Below are positions 52,179 to 61,164 of a stretch of 64,000 nucleotides of DNA, in pieces. The stretch spans positions 48,819 through 112,818 of the forward strand of contig JANOQM010000035.1 in assembly GCA_031422295.1 (NCBI GenBank), written 5' to 3'. How positions within the stretch are numbered: position 1 is the first letter of the stretch; each line of letters starts with the position of its first letter. The position numbers were made by a program, and so were the translations under genes. The notes under the pieces were generated by a model, which made no database searches, was not told the DNA's origin, and saw only the letters and a list, made by a program, of their open reading frames with translations. The stretch is from JANOMH01 sp031422295. GTDB lineage: Bacteria > Pseudomonadota > Alphaproteobacteria > Rhodobacterales > Rhodobacteraceae.

Positions 52179-53573
52179 ATGAGCAAAAAACCCGAATCCC
52201 CCCTGCCCCCCTATCAGAACATTGATCCGGCACGCGCCGCAAGCAAACTCGGCCCCCGGGTCGATACCACGCGATTCGCCAAGGCCGCAGCCTTTTGTAC
52301 CCGTGGCCGGGACGATCTGGCCAAGCGCGGTTATGCCCCGGATGGCAAGAAACGGCTGCGCAAATTCTCTTTATGGGAAATTACCAAATACCTGATTCCC
52401 GTCGCTCCGGCCCATCTGCGCCGCGTCCTCAAAGCCAACGAAAACCTGCCGCAAGGCGAAGGCGAGGCGGGATCTAAATGGTTCACCTTGGAAGAAGTGT
52501 TGACCCTGCGTGACCATTTCGCCACCGAAGGATCAGCCTCCAAGGATTACCGGCCTTACCGCCCCGCCGGGCTGCCCGCGAAAATCTGTGCAGTCGCGAA
52601 TTTCAAAGGCGGATCAGGCAAAACCACCACCTGTGCGCATCTGGCCATGGCCGCCGCCCTTGATGGTTACAAAGTCTTGGTGATTGATCTGGACAGTCAG
52701 GCCTCGATGACCTCGATCATGGGTGGCCAAGTCGATGATGAATGGGGCACCGTGTTTCCGTTGATTGCCAAAGATTATGCGCAAGCCGTGATCGCGGAAA
52801 ATCAGGTCCGCGCAGTATCTGGTAGCATCCCCCTGCCGCTGGATGAAACCCTGACCGAGGCGCTGACGGTTTCGCCGCGAAACCTGATCCAGAAAACCCA
52901 TTGGCCCAACATCGACCTGATCGGGGCCCAACTGAACCTGTATTGGGCCGAATTTCAGATCCCCGTCTGGCGGATGAACCTGCGGTCCTGGCCGCTGTGG
53001 GATGCGCTGGGAAATTTCCTCAGTACCGAGGGGATCCTCGATCAATATGACATTGTCTTTCTGGATACGCCGCCGGCGCTCGGTTACCTTACCATTAATT
53101 CACTTTCTGCCGCCGATATCTTGCTGGTTCCGTTAGGGGCGTCATTCCTGGAATTCGACAGCACGGGGCGGTTTTTCGATATGCTATATTCTACCTTCGC
53201 CAGTATCGAAGACGGCGAAAACACCCAGCGCCGTGCCTTGGGGCTGGATGAGATCAAATTTGAATGGGACGTGGTCCGCGCCATCATCACCCGGTTTGAT
53301 GCAGGCCAGCAGACCGATCTGGCCAATGTCATTCAGGCCTATTTCGGCGATTTCATGAACACTTACCGCCAAGAATTCACCGCCCTTGTCGGGCAGGCCG
53401 GGGAACAGGTGAATGGCATCTACGAGGCGGATTACCGCGATTTTAACCGTGACACCTATCTGCGGGGCCGCGAGGCGTTTGACCGGACTTATGCCGAATT
53501 CAAGCAGCTGCTGATCGGTGCCTGGTGGCGCGATGCGCAAATGGCAAAGGAGGCCGGACATGGCGAAGCGTAA
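52179..53573 (+). CDS. parA: ParA/RepA-type partition ATPase
   Basis: A 464-residue plasmid partition ATPase. It has an N-terminal helical DNA-binding region (about 1-130) and deviant Walker A FKGGSGKTTT (about 143-152). Walker A' VLVIDLDSQASMTS follows, with IVFLDTPPALGYLT as Walker B. Length and N-terminal extension fit RepA of repABC-like or type Ia ParA. ATG 52179 was chosen (AAGG upstream); a frame open from 52032 is hydrophilic and not ParA-like. It overlaps parB by 14 nt. Confidence 0.92.
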   Translation: MSKKPESPLPPYQNIDPARAASKLGPRVDTTRFAKAAAFCTRGRDDLAKRGYAPDGKKRLRKFSLWEITKYLIPVAPAHLRRVLKANENLPQGEGEAGSKWFTLEEVLTLRDHFATEGSASKDYRPYRPAGLPAKICAVANFKGGSGKTTTCAHLAMAAALDGYKVLVIDLDSQASMTSIMGGQVDDEWGTVFPLIAKDYAQAVIAENQVRAVSGSIPLPLDETLTEALTVSPRNLIQKTHWPNIDLIGAQLNLYWAEFQIPVWRMNLRSWPLWDALGNFLSTEGILDQYDIVFLDTPPALGYLTINSLSAADILLVPLGASFLEFDSTGRFFDMLYSTFASIEDGENTQRRALGLDEIKFEWDVVRAIITRFDAGQQTDLANVIQAYFGDFMNTYRQEFTALVGQAGEQVNGIYEADYRDFNRDTYLRGREAFDRTYAEFKQLLIGAWWRDAQMAKEAGHGEA

Positions 53574-54639
53574 ACGGCTGGAGGCGCCGGGGGCCGCAGA
53601 ACTGGCTGATATCGAGGCGGGTTTCGCGGCGAAACCTGCGTCAGACCGAATGGGCCTTGGTGCGCCGATCGCGCAGATTGCGGCCGATGTGGCCCGGGCG
53701 GCACAGCCGCTGGCGACTGATGCCCGCGTGGCCATAGCCCGTGATGCCGCCGACGCCAACGCATGGCGCATGGCTGTTGAAGAGGGCAGGGTGGTCGTGG
53801 ACCTGCCGGTGGATAGCATCGATCTTGAACATCTGATCCGGGACCGGATGGTGGTTGAAGCGGCCGAAATGGACGAGCTTAAATCCTCGATTCAGGCCCA
53901 TGGTCTGCGCTTGCCGATCGAAGTGGTGGCCTTGCCGGACGGGCGCTATGGGCTGGTGTCAGGGTGGCGCCGCGTGACGGTGGTCATGCAGCTGCGCGAC
54001 GCGGGTGATGCGCGCCATAGCACCGTCAAAGGCATTATTCGCGCACCTTACGAGGCTGGGGCAATTTATACCGCGATGGTCGAGGAAAATGAACTGCGCG
54101 CCCAACTGACCCCTTATGAACGGGGCCGCATCGCGGTGCTTGCCGCCCAGCAAGGTGCCTTTGCGTCATCCGAGTTGGCCATCGATACGATTTATGCCGC
54201 CGCGTCCAAGGCCAAGCGCAGCAAAATTCGCAGCTTTGCGCTGATCCATGAAGAATTAGGCGATATGCTGCGATACCCGACAGATCTGTCTGAACGCAAC
54301 GGGCTGCGGTTGGCTTATGCATTGCGCGAAGGATTTGCGACAGAATTGCGCGTGGCCTTGTTGGGCACCTATGGCGGCGGGCCTGTTTTGGAATGGGTGG
54401 CGATGGAACAGATTGTCGCCGGGGCCGAGGCTGTTGAGCGTAGCATTGATCGGGGGGGCAGGCCAAAAACCCAATTTTCGAGGCCAAGTGGCAAACCGCA
54501 GGACCTGGCAAATGGCGTGACGATGGAGCGGGTTTTACATAATGACGGGTATTCAATCCGGCTGCGTGGCAAGGTGGTCGATGCAGAAATGGTTGAAATG
54601 ATGATGGAGGAATTGCACCGTCTGTTGGACAAGTTGTGA
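53560..54639 (+). CDS. parB: ParB/RepB-type partition protein
   Basis: A 359-residue centromere-binding protein. A ParB/Srx core occurs at about 85-175: IDLEHLIRDRM, ELKSSIQAHGLRLPIEV, GLVSGWRRV, MVEENELRAQLTPYERGR. A helix-turn-helix region follows (about 200-250). A parS-like 17-mer lies inside its 5' coding region and encodes GFAAKP, and another follows the stop. It starts inside parA (14-nt overlap). Confidence 0.92.
   Translation: MAKRKRLEAPGAAELADIEAGFAAKPASDRMGLGAPIAQIAADVARAAQPLATDARVAIARDAADANAWRMAVEEGRVVVDLPVDSIDLEHLIRDRMVVEAAEMDELKSSIQAHGLRLPIEVVALPDGRYGLVSGWRRVTVVMQLRDAGDARHSTVKGIIRAPYEAGAIYTAMVEENELRAQLTPYERGRIAVLAAQQGAFASSELAIDTIYAAASKAKRSKIRSFALIHEELGDMLRYPTDLSERNGLRLAYALREGFATELRVALLGTYGGGPVLEWVAMEQIVAGAEAVERSIDRGGRPKTQFSRPSGKPQDLANGVTMERVLHNDGYSIRLRGKVVDAEMVEMMMEELHRLLDKL
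53620..53636. promoter_or_regulatory. parS: parS-like palindrome, copy 2 (inside parB)
   Basis: Identical to the copies at 52034 and 54649, but embedded in parB codons 21-26 (GFAAKP). Preservation of an exact palindrome inside coding sequence supports a binding function. Confidence 0.75.
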
Positions 54640-54648
54640 TCATCAATG

Positions 54649-54665
54649 GGTTTCGCGGCGAAACC
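54649..54665. promoter_or_regulatory. parS: parS-like palindrome, copy 3
   Basis: The third identical 17-mer (GGTTTCGCGGCGAAACC), 9 nt after the parB stop. With the other two it brackets parAB. Confidence 0.8.
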
Positions 54666-55063
54666 GGACCCTATCGATAGTGCGGTTTGCCGGTATGTAA
54701 GAAAGAGCAATTCAAGTGCCTATCAAAATATCAAAATTATGAGCGCTATAGCGGTAATACAAAATAAAATGGCGGGGCGGGCGGATGCGTAAACTGACAG
54801 TAGCGGCAACCCGGATGCGGTATCTGCTGGGACCAATGGTTTCCTGAAACCGCCCGGTGCCTTGCCCTGCCGGGGGCTGAAGTCCTTTTGTTTCCGACGG
54901 CAATCGGGTCGGAACCGCATAATGCCAGCATTGACAGCATGGGCGCGTGGCGGCGGGCGACTAAAGCAAGAGCGATCCGGGCCTTGTCACAAATATTTGG
55001 CCTGACTGACAAATAACTGTCGTTTGGCCGCGTTACCCCCGCCCCGTGAACGTGGGGTGGGAT
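54666..55063. other. Intergenic between parB and phnC
   Basis: No supported gene. It has an AT-rich stretch (about 54700-54775), a weak GC hairpin at about 54852-54877 before CTTTTG, and a Pho-box-like sequence just upstream of phnC. Confidence 0.5.
55006..55023 (+). promoter_or_regulatory. Pho-box-like sequence upstream of phnC
   Basis: CTGACAA-ATAA-CTGTCGT: two 7-bp direct repeats separated by 4 bp, as in the PhoB consensus (CTGTCAT repeats), with 5/7 and 6/7 matches. It lies 40 nt before the phnC start. Phosphate-starvation control of phn transport genes is well established in other bacteria. Confidence 0.6.
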
Positions 55064-55864
55064 ATGCTGGAAATTGCGGCACTGACAAAGCAGTTCGGTC
55101 CGAATATTGCCGTGGATCGGGCGACGATCAAGGTTGACCGTCCTGCGATGATTGGCATCATCGGCCGGTCGGGTGCGGGAAAATCGACCTTGCTGCGGAT
55201 GTTGAACCGGCTGACCGACAGCTCATCCGGCCAGATTATATATGAAGGCCGCGACATTACCGGATTGTCCGGGCAGGCCAAACGCCATTGGCAAAGCCAG
55301 TGCGCGATGATTTTCCAGCAGTTCAATCTGGTCCCCCGGGTGGATGTGGTCAGCAATGTGCTGCATGGCACGCTGAACCGCAGGTCTACCTTTGCGACCA
55401 TGTTCAACCTGTTTCCGCAGGCTGATATCAGCTGCGCTATCGACATTCTGGACCGGCTTGGCATAGCCGAACATGCGCCCAAACGCGCCGAGGCGCTGTC
55501 GGGTGGTCAGCAACAGCGCGTGGCGATTGCCCGCGCCCTGATGCAGGACCCGAAAATCATTCTGGCCGATGAACCGATCGCCAGCCTTGACCCGATGAAT
55601 GCCCAGATCGTGATGGACGCGCTGCGCCGGATTCATGACGAAGATGGACGCACTGTCATTGCCAACCTGCACACGCTGGATACGGCGCGCCGCTATTGCG
55701 ACCGGGTGATCGGGATGCGTGATGGCCGCATCGTGTTTGACGGCGTGCCAGACCAACTGACCACGGGTGTCGCCCGCGACATCTATGGGGCGGGGGCGGA
55801 TTTCTCGGAGAAAGCCACCTCGACTGCGATTGAGACTTTGGACCGCATCCCTGCGGTTGCCTGA
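55064..55864 (+). CDS. phnC: Phosphonate ABC transporter ATPase PhnC
   Basis: A 266-residue ATPase for phosphonate import. It has Walker A GRSGAGKS, Q-loop IFQQFNLVPRVDVVSNVLHG, signature LSGGQQQRV, Walker B ILADEPIASLDP and the PhnC-typical NLHTLDTARRYCDRVIGM H-loop. ATG 55064 is preferred over GTG 55046. First gene of phnCDEE. Confidence 0.93.
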   Translation: MLEIAALTKQFGPNIAVDRATIKVDRPAMIGIIGRSGAGKSTLLRMLNRLTDSSSGQIIYEGRDITGLSGQAKRHWQSQCAMIFQQFNLVPRVDVVSNVLHGTLNRRSTFATMFNLFPQADISCAIDILDRLGIAEHAPKRAEALSGGQQQRVAIARALMQDPKIILADEPIASLDPMNAQIVMDALRRIHDEDGRTVIANLHTLDTARRYCDRVIGMRDGRIVFDGVPDQLTTGVARDIYGAGADFSEKATSTAIETLDRIPAVA

Positions 55865-55917
55865 CTTTTCACTTGCCAGTGATCCATGGGGGCACTGGCG
55901 CTAACCGGAGACTTACA

Positions 55918-56820
55918 ATGAAGAAGATTATCGCGCTGGCGCTGGCCACTACGGCCTTGGCATCTGTGGCCGTTGCCGAAGGGCATGCCATTACCGAGTT
56001 TAACATCGGCATTCTGGGCGGCGAAAACGCCCAGGACCGCCTGACCTCGCAGGAATGCTACCGCGCCGCACTGGAGGCCCAGTTGGGCGTTCCGGTCACG
56101 CTGTTTACTCCTGCCGATTACGACGGTGTTATTCAGGGCCTGCTGGGTGGCACGCTGGATATGGCCTGGCTGGGTGCGTCATCTTATGCCAAGATTTACC
56201 TGACCGACCCCGCCGCCGTGGATCTGGCCCTGACCAAACAGAACGTCGATGGATCGACCGGCTATTATTCCATCGGGTTTGCCCGCGCTGACAGTGGCAT
56301 CACCTCGATCGAAGATGCGGCTGGCAAAAGCTTTGCCTTTGCTGAACCGAACTCCACCTCGGGGTATCTGGTGCCTGCCGCCGAACTGACCGCCACTTAT
56401 GGCGATCTGGAAGCGTACTTTGCCTCGGTCGCGTTTTCGGGTGGCCATGAGCAGACCATCGTTGGCGTTGCCAATGGCGATTTCGAGGCGGGCGTGTCCT
56501 GGGCTGATGGTCTGGGTAACTGGGAAGACGGCTATACTTCGGGGGCATTCCGCCGTGCGGCAGATGCCGGTCTGGTGAACATGTCCGATCTGGTCCCGAT
56601 CTGGCAATCCGCCTTGATCCCAGAGGGCCCGATGGTGGTTCGCTCTGCCTTGCCCGACGATGTCAAGGCCGCCGTGATCCAGCTGACGGCCGACCTTCAT
56701 GAAACTGACGCAGATTGCGCTTATGGCGTAGCGGCAGGAGAGGCCAAGGATTTCGTTCCGGTATCGATTGAAGCGTACGAGGGCATTCTTGCGGCGCGTC
56801 GCCTGCAAGACGGTATGTAA
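55918..56820 (+). CDS. phnD: Phosphonate-binding periplasmic protein PhnD
   Basis: A 300-residue binding protein with a Sec signal (ending ASVAVAEG). PhnD features are FNIGILGGENAQDR, FTPADYDGVIQGLLGGTLDMAWLGASSYAKIY and FAEPNSTSGYLVPA. ATG 55918 follows GGAG. It binds phosphonates such as 2-aminoethylphosphonate; specificity cannot be read from sequence alone. Confidence 0.93.
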   Translation: MKKIIALALATTALASVAVAEGHAITEFNIGILGGENAQDRLTSQECYRAALEAQLGVPVTLFTPADYDGVIQGLLGGTLDMAWLGASSYAKIYLTDPAAVDLALTKQNVDGSTGYYSIGFARADSGITSIEDAAGKSFAFAEPNSTSGYLVPAAELTATYGDLEAYFASVAFSGGHEQTIVGVANGDFEAGVSWADGLGNWEDGYTSGAFRRAADAGLVNMSDLVPIWQSALIPEGPMVVRSALPDDVKAAVIQLTADLHETDADCAYGVAAGEAKDFVPVSIEAYEGILAARRLQDGM

Positions 56821-56834
56821 TTTCAGCACGATGC

Positions 56835-56865
56835 TTCGGGTCCCGCCGCACTGGCGGGGCCCGAA
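56835..56865 (+). terminator. Stem-loop between phnD and phnE
   Basis: TTCGGGTCCCGCC pairs with GGCGGGGCCCGAA (13 bp, one G-T pair) around a 5-nt loop. No strong U-run follows, so it is more likely an mRNA-stabilising or attenuating hairpin than a full terminator. This would raise PhnD over the permeases. Confidence 0.6.
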
Positions 56866-56889
56866 TTCGTTTGGGACCGGGGGCAATTC

Positions 56890-57762
56890 ATGGCTGATGT
56901 TTCGCTAGGCGCCGGGCCGGACTGCGGTGTGACGAAAGCCACCTATTTCGAGGTTGTCCGCCGCAAGCGCCTGTATAGCGGTTTGTTGCTGCTGCTGTTT
57001 GTCCTGCTCATGATGTCCGGCTTTCAGGTGGCCGAACAGCGCAATGCCGGTGATTTTGTGCCCGGTCTGCGCCAACTGGGTGATTTCCCATCGGAGGTTA
57101 TCAGTGAGGCCTGGACCAACCGTGCGGCGATCCCCGGGTTTATTGCCGCCCATGTCATGTCGCTGGTCGAGACGATCAATATTGCGGCTGTGTCCACCCT
57201 CGTTGGCGCGTTGATGGCCATGCTGATTGCGCCTTTGTCGATTCGCGGGCTGGCCTTGTGGCCACGGGCCATTCCGGTGTTCCGTCGCCTGATGGATGTG
57301 CTGCGGGCCTTTCCCGAGATTATTATCGCTCTTGTCCTGATCTATATCCTCGGTGGCGGGCCGGTGCCTGCGATGATTGCTATCGCCCTGCATACCGCAG
57401 GTGCATTGGGTAAGATGTTTTCCGAAGTGGCCGAAAACGCCGATCTGAAGCCGGTTGAAGGGCTGACTTCGGTCGGGGCGAACTGGTCCCAGCGGATTTG
57501 GCTGGGTCTGATCCCGCAGGTTGCCCCGGACTGGTTCAGCTATGTGTTGCAACGGTTCGAGGTGAATATCCGGGCCTCGGCCATTCTGGGGTTTGTCGGG
57601 TCGGGCGGCATTGGCTATGACCTTAAAATCGCCATGCAATGGGGGCAGGGACGGTATGACGAGGTGGTGGCGATTTTCCTGCTGCTGTTCGTGACCATCG
57701 TGATTGTCGATCAGATATCCAGCCATTTCCGCGCCACGCTGATCAAAGGACGCATGATATGA
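56890..57762 (+). CDS. phnE: Phosphonate ABC transporter permease PhnE (first)
   Basis: A 290-residue inner-membrane permease with an N-terminal helix, then a PhnE core: VETINIAAVSTLVGALMAMLIAPLS, RRLMDVLRAFPEIIIALVLIYI, GALGKMFSEVAENADLKPVEGL (coupling loop) and SAILGFVGSGGIGYDL. ATGA overlap with the second phnE. Confidence 0.92.
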   Translation: MADVSLGAGPDCGVTKATYFEVVRRKRLYSGLLLLLFVLLMMSGFQVAEQRNAGDFVPGLRQLGDFPSEVISEAWTNRAAIPGFIAAHVMSLVETINIAAVSTLVGALMAMLIAPLSIRGLALWPRAIPVFRRLMDVLRAFPEIIIALVLIYILGGGPVPAMIAIALHTAGALGKMFSEVAENADLKPVEGLTSVGANWSQRIWLGLIPQVAPDWFSYVLQRFEVNIRASAILGFVGSGGIGYDLKIAMQWGQGRYDEVVAIFLLLFVTIVIVDQISSHFRATLIKGRMI

Positions 57763-59078
57763 CGCTGACCGACACCGCCGATATGACGGCCACTGTGACC
57801 CGGTTATTTGCCCGCAAACGCCTGTTCGCCTTTGCCGTGCCGGGGGTCATTCTGGTGTATCTGGCCTATATTTTCGTGGCCTTTGACGTGGCCGGATTGG
57901 CCGACCGCGCCCGGATGGACAATGCCCGCATTCTGATGTCGGATTTCTGGTCGCATAAAACCCATGTCACCCGCGATAACCGCACCGGAGAGGTTGTTGT
58001 AGCGATTGAAGGCGAGAACAAGGGCACGTATCCGGATGGCATGTTGCCTGAATGGGTCACGCTGGCAGGTGGCGTGACAACGATTGATTTGGGGCAGGGG
58101 CATCAGGTCGTTTACGAGGGCAATACTGCCACTTACATTTATCCGGACTTTGGCGTGATCACGATTACGTCCGAAGCGGGGCAGGTGTCTGTTGTCGCCC
58201 CTGAACCTTTGCCTGACTGGATTGAGGTGGCCGAAAACCGGGTGCAGGTGACAACGCCGCAGGGCCGGTTTTCTGTGACCCGCAACCGCACCGAGACATT
58301 TCGATATCAGGCCGGATGGGAGCTGTTTTTCTTTACTTTGGACAGTCAGTTTTATGGCAAGAGGCCGGTCGCCCTGGTGGGGATGGCCGTTTCGGGCGAA
58401 CGGGTCGATCCGGCCCGGTCCAATGTTGCAGGCATGGCGTCGGATTTCTGGAATAATGCGATGTGGCGGCATGGCGATGTTGCCTGGGCGATTTCCGAGA
58501 CGATCCTGATGGCGTTTCTGGGCACATTTCTGGCTGCGATCATTGCGCTGCCTTTGGCGTTTATTGCTGCCTCGAACTTTACCCGTTTTGCGGCCCTTCG
58601 TTTTGCCATGCGCCGGGTGTTTGACTTTGTCCGCGGTGTTGATGGGTTGATCTGGACGATCATTCTGGCCCGCGCCTTTGGCCCCGGACCGATGACCGGC
58701 GCGTTGGCGATTTTGTTAACTGATACCGGGTCTTTTGGCAAACAATTCAGCGAAACGCTGGAGAATATTGATGAAAAGCAGGTTGAAGGGATTGGGTCCA
58801 CTGGCGCCAATGCTGTGCAGCGCGCCAGGTTTGGGGTGATCCCGCAGATCACGCCGGTGCTGCTGGGCCAGATCCTGTATTCGTTTGAATCCAATACCCG
58901 CAGCGCCACGATTATCGGGGCGATTGTGGGCGGCGGCATCGGGCTGCTGCTGACCCAAGCGATCAGCACCCAGAAAGACTGGGAAGAAGTGGCCTATTAT
59001 ATGGTTCTGATCATCCTGATGGTGATCGGCATCGATACTTTGTCCGGCTGGCTGCGCCGCCGGTTGATCCGGGGTTGA
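57759..59078 (+). CDS. phnE: Phosphonate ABC transporter permease PhnE (second, with large periplasmic insert)
   Basis: A 439-residue permease. After the first helix (LFAFAVPGVILVYLAYIFVA) comes a periplasmic region of about 200 residues (to about 230) with beta-like strands, then the PhnE core: ETILMAFLGTFLAAIIALPLAFIA, RRVFDFVRGVDGLIWTIILARAFG, SFGKQFSETLENIDEKQVEGI and SATIIGAIVGGGIGLLL. The insert makes it about 150 residues longer than E. coli-type PhnE. It converges on phnM. Confidence 0.9.
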   Translation: MTLTDTADMTATVTRLFARKRLFAFAVPGVILVYLAYIFVAFDVAGLADRARMDNARILMSDFWSHKTHVTRDNRTGEVVVAIEGENKGTYPDGMLPEWVTLAGGVTTIDLGQGHQVVYEGNTATYIYPDFGVITITSEAGQVSVVAPEPLPDWIEVAENRVQVTTPQGRFSVTRNRTETFRYQAGWELFFFTLDSQFYGKRPVALVGMAVSGERVDPARSNVAGMASDFWNNAMWRHGDVAWAISETILMAFLGTFLAAIIALPLAFIAASNFTRFAALRFAMRRVFDFVRGVDGLIWTIILARAFGPGPMTGALAILLTDTGSFGKQFSETLENIDEKQVEGIGSTGANAVQRARFGVIPQITPVLLGQILYSFESNTRSATIIGAIVGGGIGLLLTQAISTQKDWEEVAYYMVLIILMVIGIDTLSGWLRRRLIRG

Positions 59079-59090
59079 ATTGGCACTGAT

Positions 59091-60272
59091 CTATTCCGCC
59101 GCAATCTGCGCCTGCTGATCCAGACTGACAAACCGATGCGCCGCCGCCCCGGCCAGATAGGCGATACGCCCGCCGACAATGGTGCATTCAACGGCCTGCG
59201 TCGCCTTGTCGATCACCACCAGATCAGCCCGTTTGCCCGGTGCAATCACTCCCCGGTCAGGTAGCCGCATGATCTGCGCCGGATTGGCCGAAATCAGCGC
59301 CCAAGCCTGCGGCAGGTCGCGCAAACCCTGTTCGACCAGCGTAAACGCGGCCCGGGCCAGCGCGGGATAGTGATAATCCGACACCAAAGCCGTGCATTTA
59401 CCGGCCCGGATCAGCGCCTGTGCCGCCACATTGCCCGCCTGCGATCCGCCGCGCACCACGTTTGGCGCGCCCATCAATACCGGGTCGCCCACCGCATGGG
59501 CCACCGATGCCGCCGACACTGAGGTCGGAAATTCGCAAATCCGCGCCCCCATCATCGCAAAGGATTCGCGGGTTTCACCATCGGGGTCATCATGGCTGCC
59601 ATAGGTCACGCCCAGCGTATCAAACGCCTCGGCCAGCTGGCACAATTTGCGCGGCACCTCGGCGCTGCGGGCCTTGGCTTTGGCCACAACCGCCATCATC
59701 TCGGCCCCGGTGCGGCCCGAGTTTTTCGCCCAAAGTTCCAGATGATGCGGCCGTGCAGTATAGGTGGCAATCGCCTCGTCCAGGTGATTGTTAAAGATCA
59801 CATAGTCGATGGCATATTGCCGTACGGCGGCCAGTAGCCGGTCGGCGCTGTCCAACTCGTGGGTTTCATACCGGATCTGGATGCGCAGATCGGTCAGCGC
59901 GCGGGGCCGGTAGGTGGCCAGTGCGGCCATGACCGATAGCGCGAAATCGGGGCTGCGCGGCCCGCCTTCCCAAGACCAACTTTGCGCCAGCCATGCCGTT
60001 GTGACCCCGTTGGCTGCTGCATCCTTATCCGCACCGAGCAGCCCCATGGTGACTGGAAACGGGGCTGTCGGGCGCGGCGCGATGTGCCGTTCAAACGCAT
60101 CGCCATGCAGGTCGATGATACCGGGCAGGATGTAATAGCCCGACAAATCGACCGCCGGATAAGGCCCCGCATCAATCCGCCCGCTGGCGATGGCCACGGT
60201 GCGGTCCTGCATCGCCCCGTCGCGCAATATGGTGGCACCGGTCAGACGAAGGGGGGGCAAATGCGGTTGCAT
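59091..60272 (-). CDS. phnM: alpha-D-ribose 1-methylphosphonate 5-triphosphate diphosphatase PhnM
   Basis: A 393-residue amidohydrolase-fold enzyme removing pyrophosphate from the ribosyl-phosphonate triphosphate before C-P cleavage. Landmarks are PGIIDLHGDAFERHIAPRP with metal His, FNNHLDEA, YGSHDDPDGET, FPTSVSAA, MGAPNVVRGGSQAGNV and LVSDYHYPAL. It is downstream of phnF (80-nt gap) on the same strand, separate from phnGHIJ. Confidence 0.93.
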   Translation of the reverse strand: MQPHLPPLRLTGATILRDGAMQDRTVAIASGRIDAGPYPAVDLSGYYILPGIIDLHGDAFERHIAPRPTAPFPVTMGLLGADKDAAANGVTTAWLAQSWSWEGGPRSPDFALSVMAALATYRPRALTDLRIQIRYETHELDSADRLLAAVRQYAIDYVIFNNHLDEAIATYTARPHHLELWAKNSGRTGAEMMAVVAKAKARSAEVPRKLCQLAEAFDTLGVTYGSHDDPDGETRESFAMMGARICEFPTSVSAASVAHAVGDPVLMGAPNVVRGGSQAGNVAAQALIRAGKCTALVSDYHYPALARAAFTLVEQGLRDLPQAWALISANPAQIMRLPDRGVIAPGKRADLVVIDKATQAVECTIVGGRIAYLAGAAAHRFVSLDQQAQIAAE

Positions 60273-60352
60273 GGGTTGGGCCGGTTCCGTGAAAAGGGTT
60301 AAAACTGGCTGTGGATAACACCGGCGTGCGTCAGTGCTGTGACAAAGCCGGG

Positions 60353-61078
60353 TCAGCCGATGTTTTCAGCCGACAGGGTAAGTGCGACCCGGTCACCCGC
60401 AAACCATGTCGTCCCGTATTCGACAGGCGTCCCATCCGGGCCAACATTGACCGCGATGGATTGCAGCAGCGGGTCGCCTTCGGTCAGATGCAGCAAAGCG
60501 GCCTGCGTGGCGCTGGCCAATTGCGCGGTGATCCGGGTGGAGTGGCGCAGGTAATCGGCAATGCCATGCCGGGCCAAGGCCGCTGTCACCGATCCGGAAT
60601 TGCGCAGGTCATCGGGCAGATTGGGCAGGAGTTGCGCCGGAAAGACACTGCGAAACAAGGCGATAGGTTGCCCGTCGGCCAGTGACAGCCCTTCGCAGGC
60701 ATGGACCATGGCCCCGGGTTGCAGGGCAAGGGCGGCAGCCTCGGTCGTGTCGGCAACGCGGGTGACGACTTGCAAGATCTCGCGCCCCGGCACCTTGCCT
60801 GCCGCCGCGATATTGCGCTGAAACCGCACCCTTTGGCCCAGCGGATAATCGGTTGGGCGGGCCATAACAAAGACCCCCGCGCCGCGCCGCGCATGGACCA
60901 GCCCCTGCGCCGCCATGTGCCCCAGCGCCTGTCGTACGGTATGCCGGTTCACCCCAAACCGATGCGCCAGATCAGCCTCGGACGGAAGTTTGGTCCCGGG
61001 GGCGAAATGGCCTGCCCCAACTTCGGTGGTCAAGGCGTCGGCAATGGATTTCCACAGGGAGGTCCGCTGTACTGTCAT
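60353..61078 (-). CDS. phnF: GntR/HutC-family regulator PhnF
   Basis: A 241-residue regulator, the same length as E. coli PhnF. It has an N-terminal GntR wHTH (GTKLPSEADLAHRFGVNRHTVRQALGHMAAQGLVHARRGAGVFV) and a C-terminal UTRA effector domain (from about 95). ATG 61078 (MTVQRTSLW) is preferred over 61093. Divergent from phnG across 86 nt. Confidence 0.93.
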   Translation of the reverse strand: MTVQRTSLWKSIADALTTEVGAGHFAPGTKLPSEADLAHRFGVNRHTVRQALGHMAAQGLVHARRGAGVFVMARPTDYPLGQRVRFQRNIAAAGKVPGREILQVVTRVADTTEAAALALQPGAMVHACEGLSLADGQPIALFRSVFPAQLLPNLPDDLRNSGSVTAALARHGIADYLRHSTRITAQLASATQAALLHLTEGDPLLQSIAVNVGPDGTPVEYGTTWFAGDRVALTLSAENIG

Positions 61079-61117
61079 CAAAAATTCACACAATGGGGGG
61101 TTGCGGGTCGGGCGGGT

Positions 61118-61146
61118 AGTTGTCTAGTTGTATAGTAAGTAGTTGT
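61118..61146 (+). promoter_or_regulatory. Candidate PhnF operator between phnF and phnG
   Basis: TTGTCTAG (61120-61127) is followed directly by TTGTATAG (61128-61135), and AGTTGT occurs three times in 61118-61146. CTAGTTGTATAG is a near-palindrome ending in CTA/TAG. The location between divergent phnF and phnG fits a GntR operator; the exact site is inferred. Confidence 0.45.
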
Positions 61147-61164
61147 GGCTCGCAAGGCAGACCA

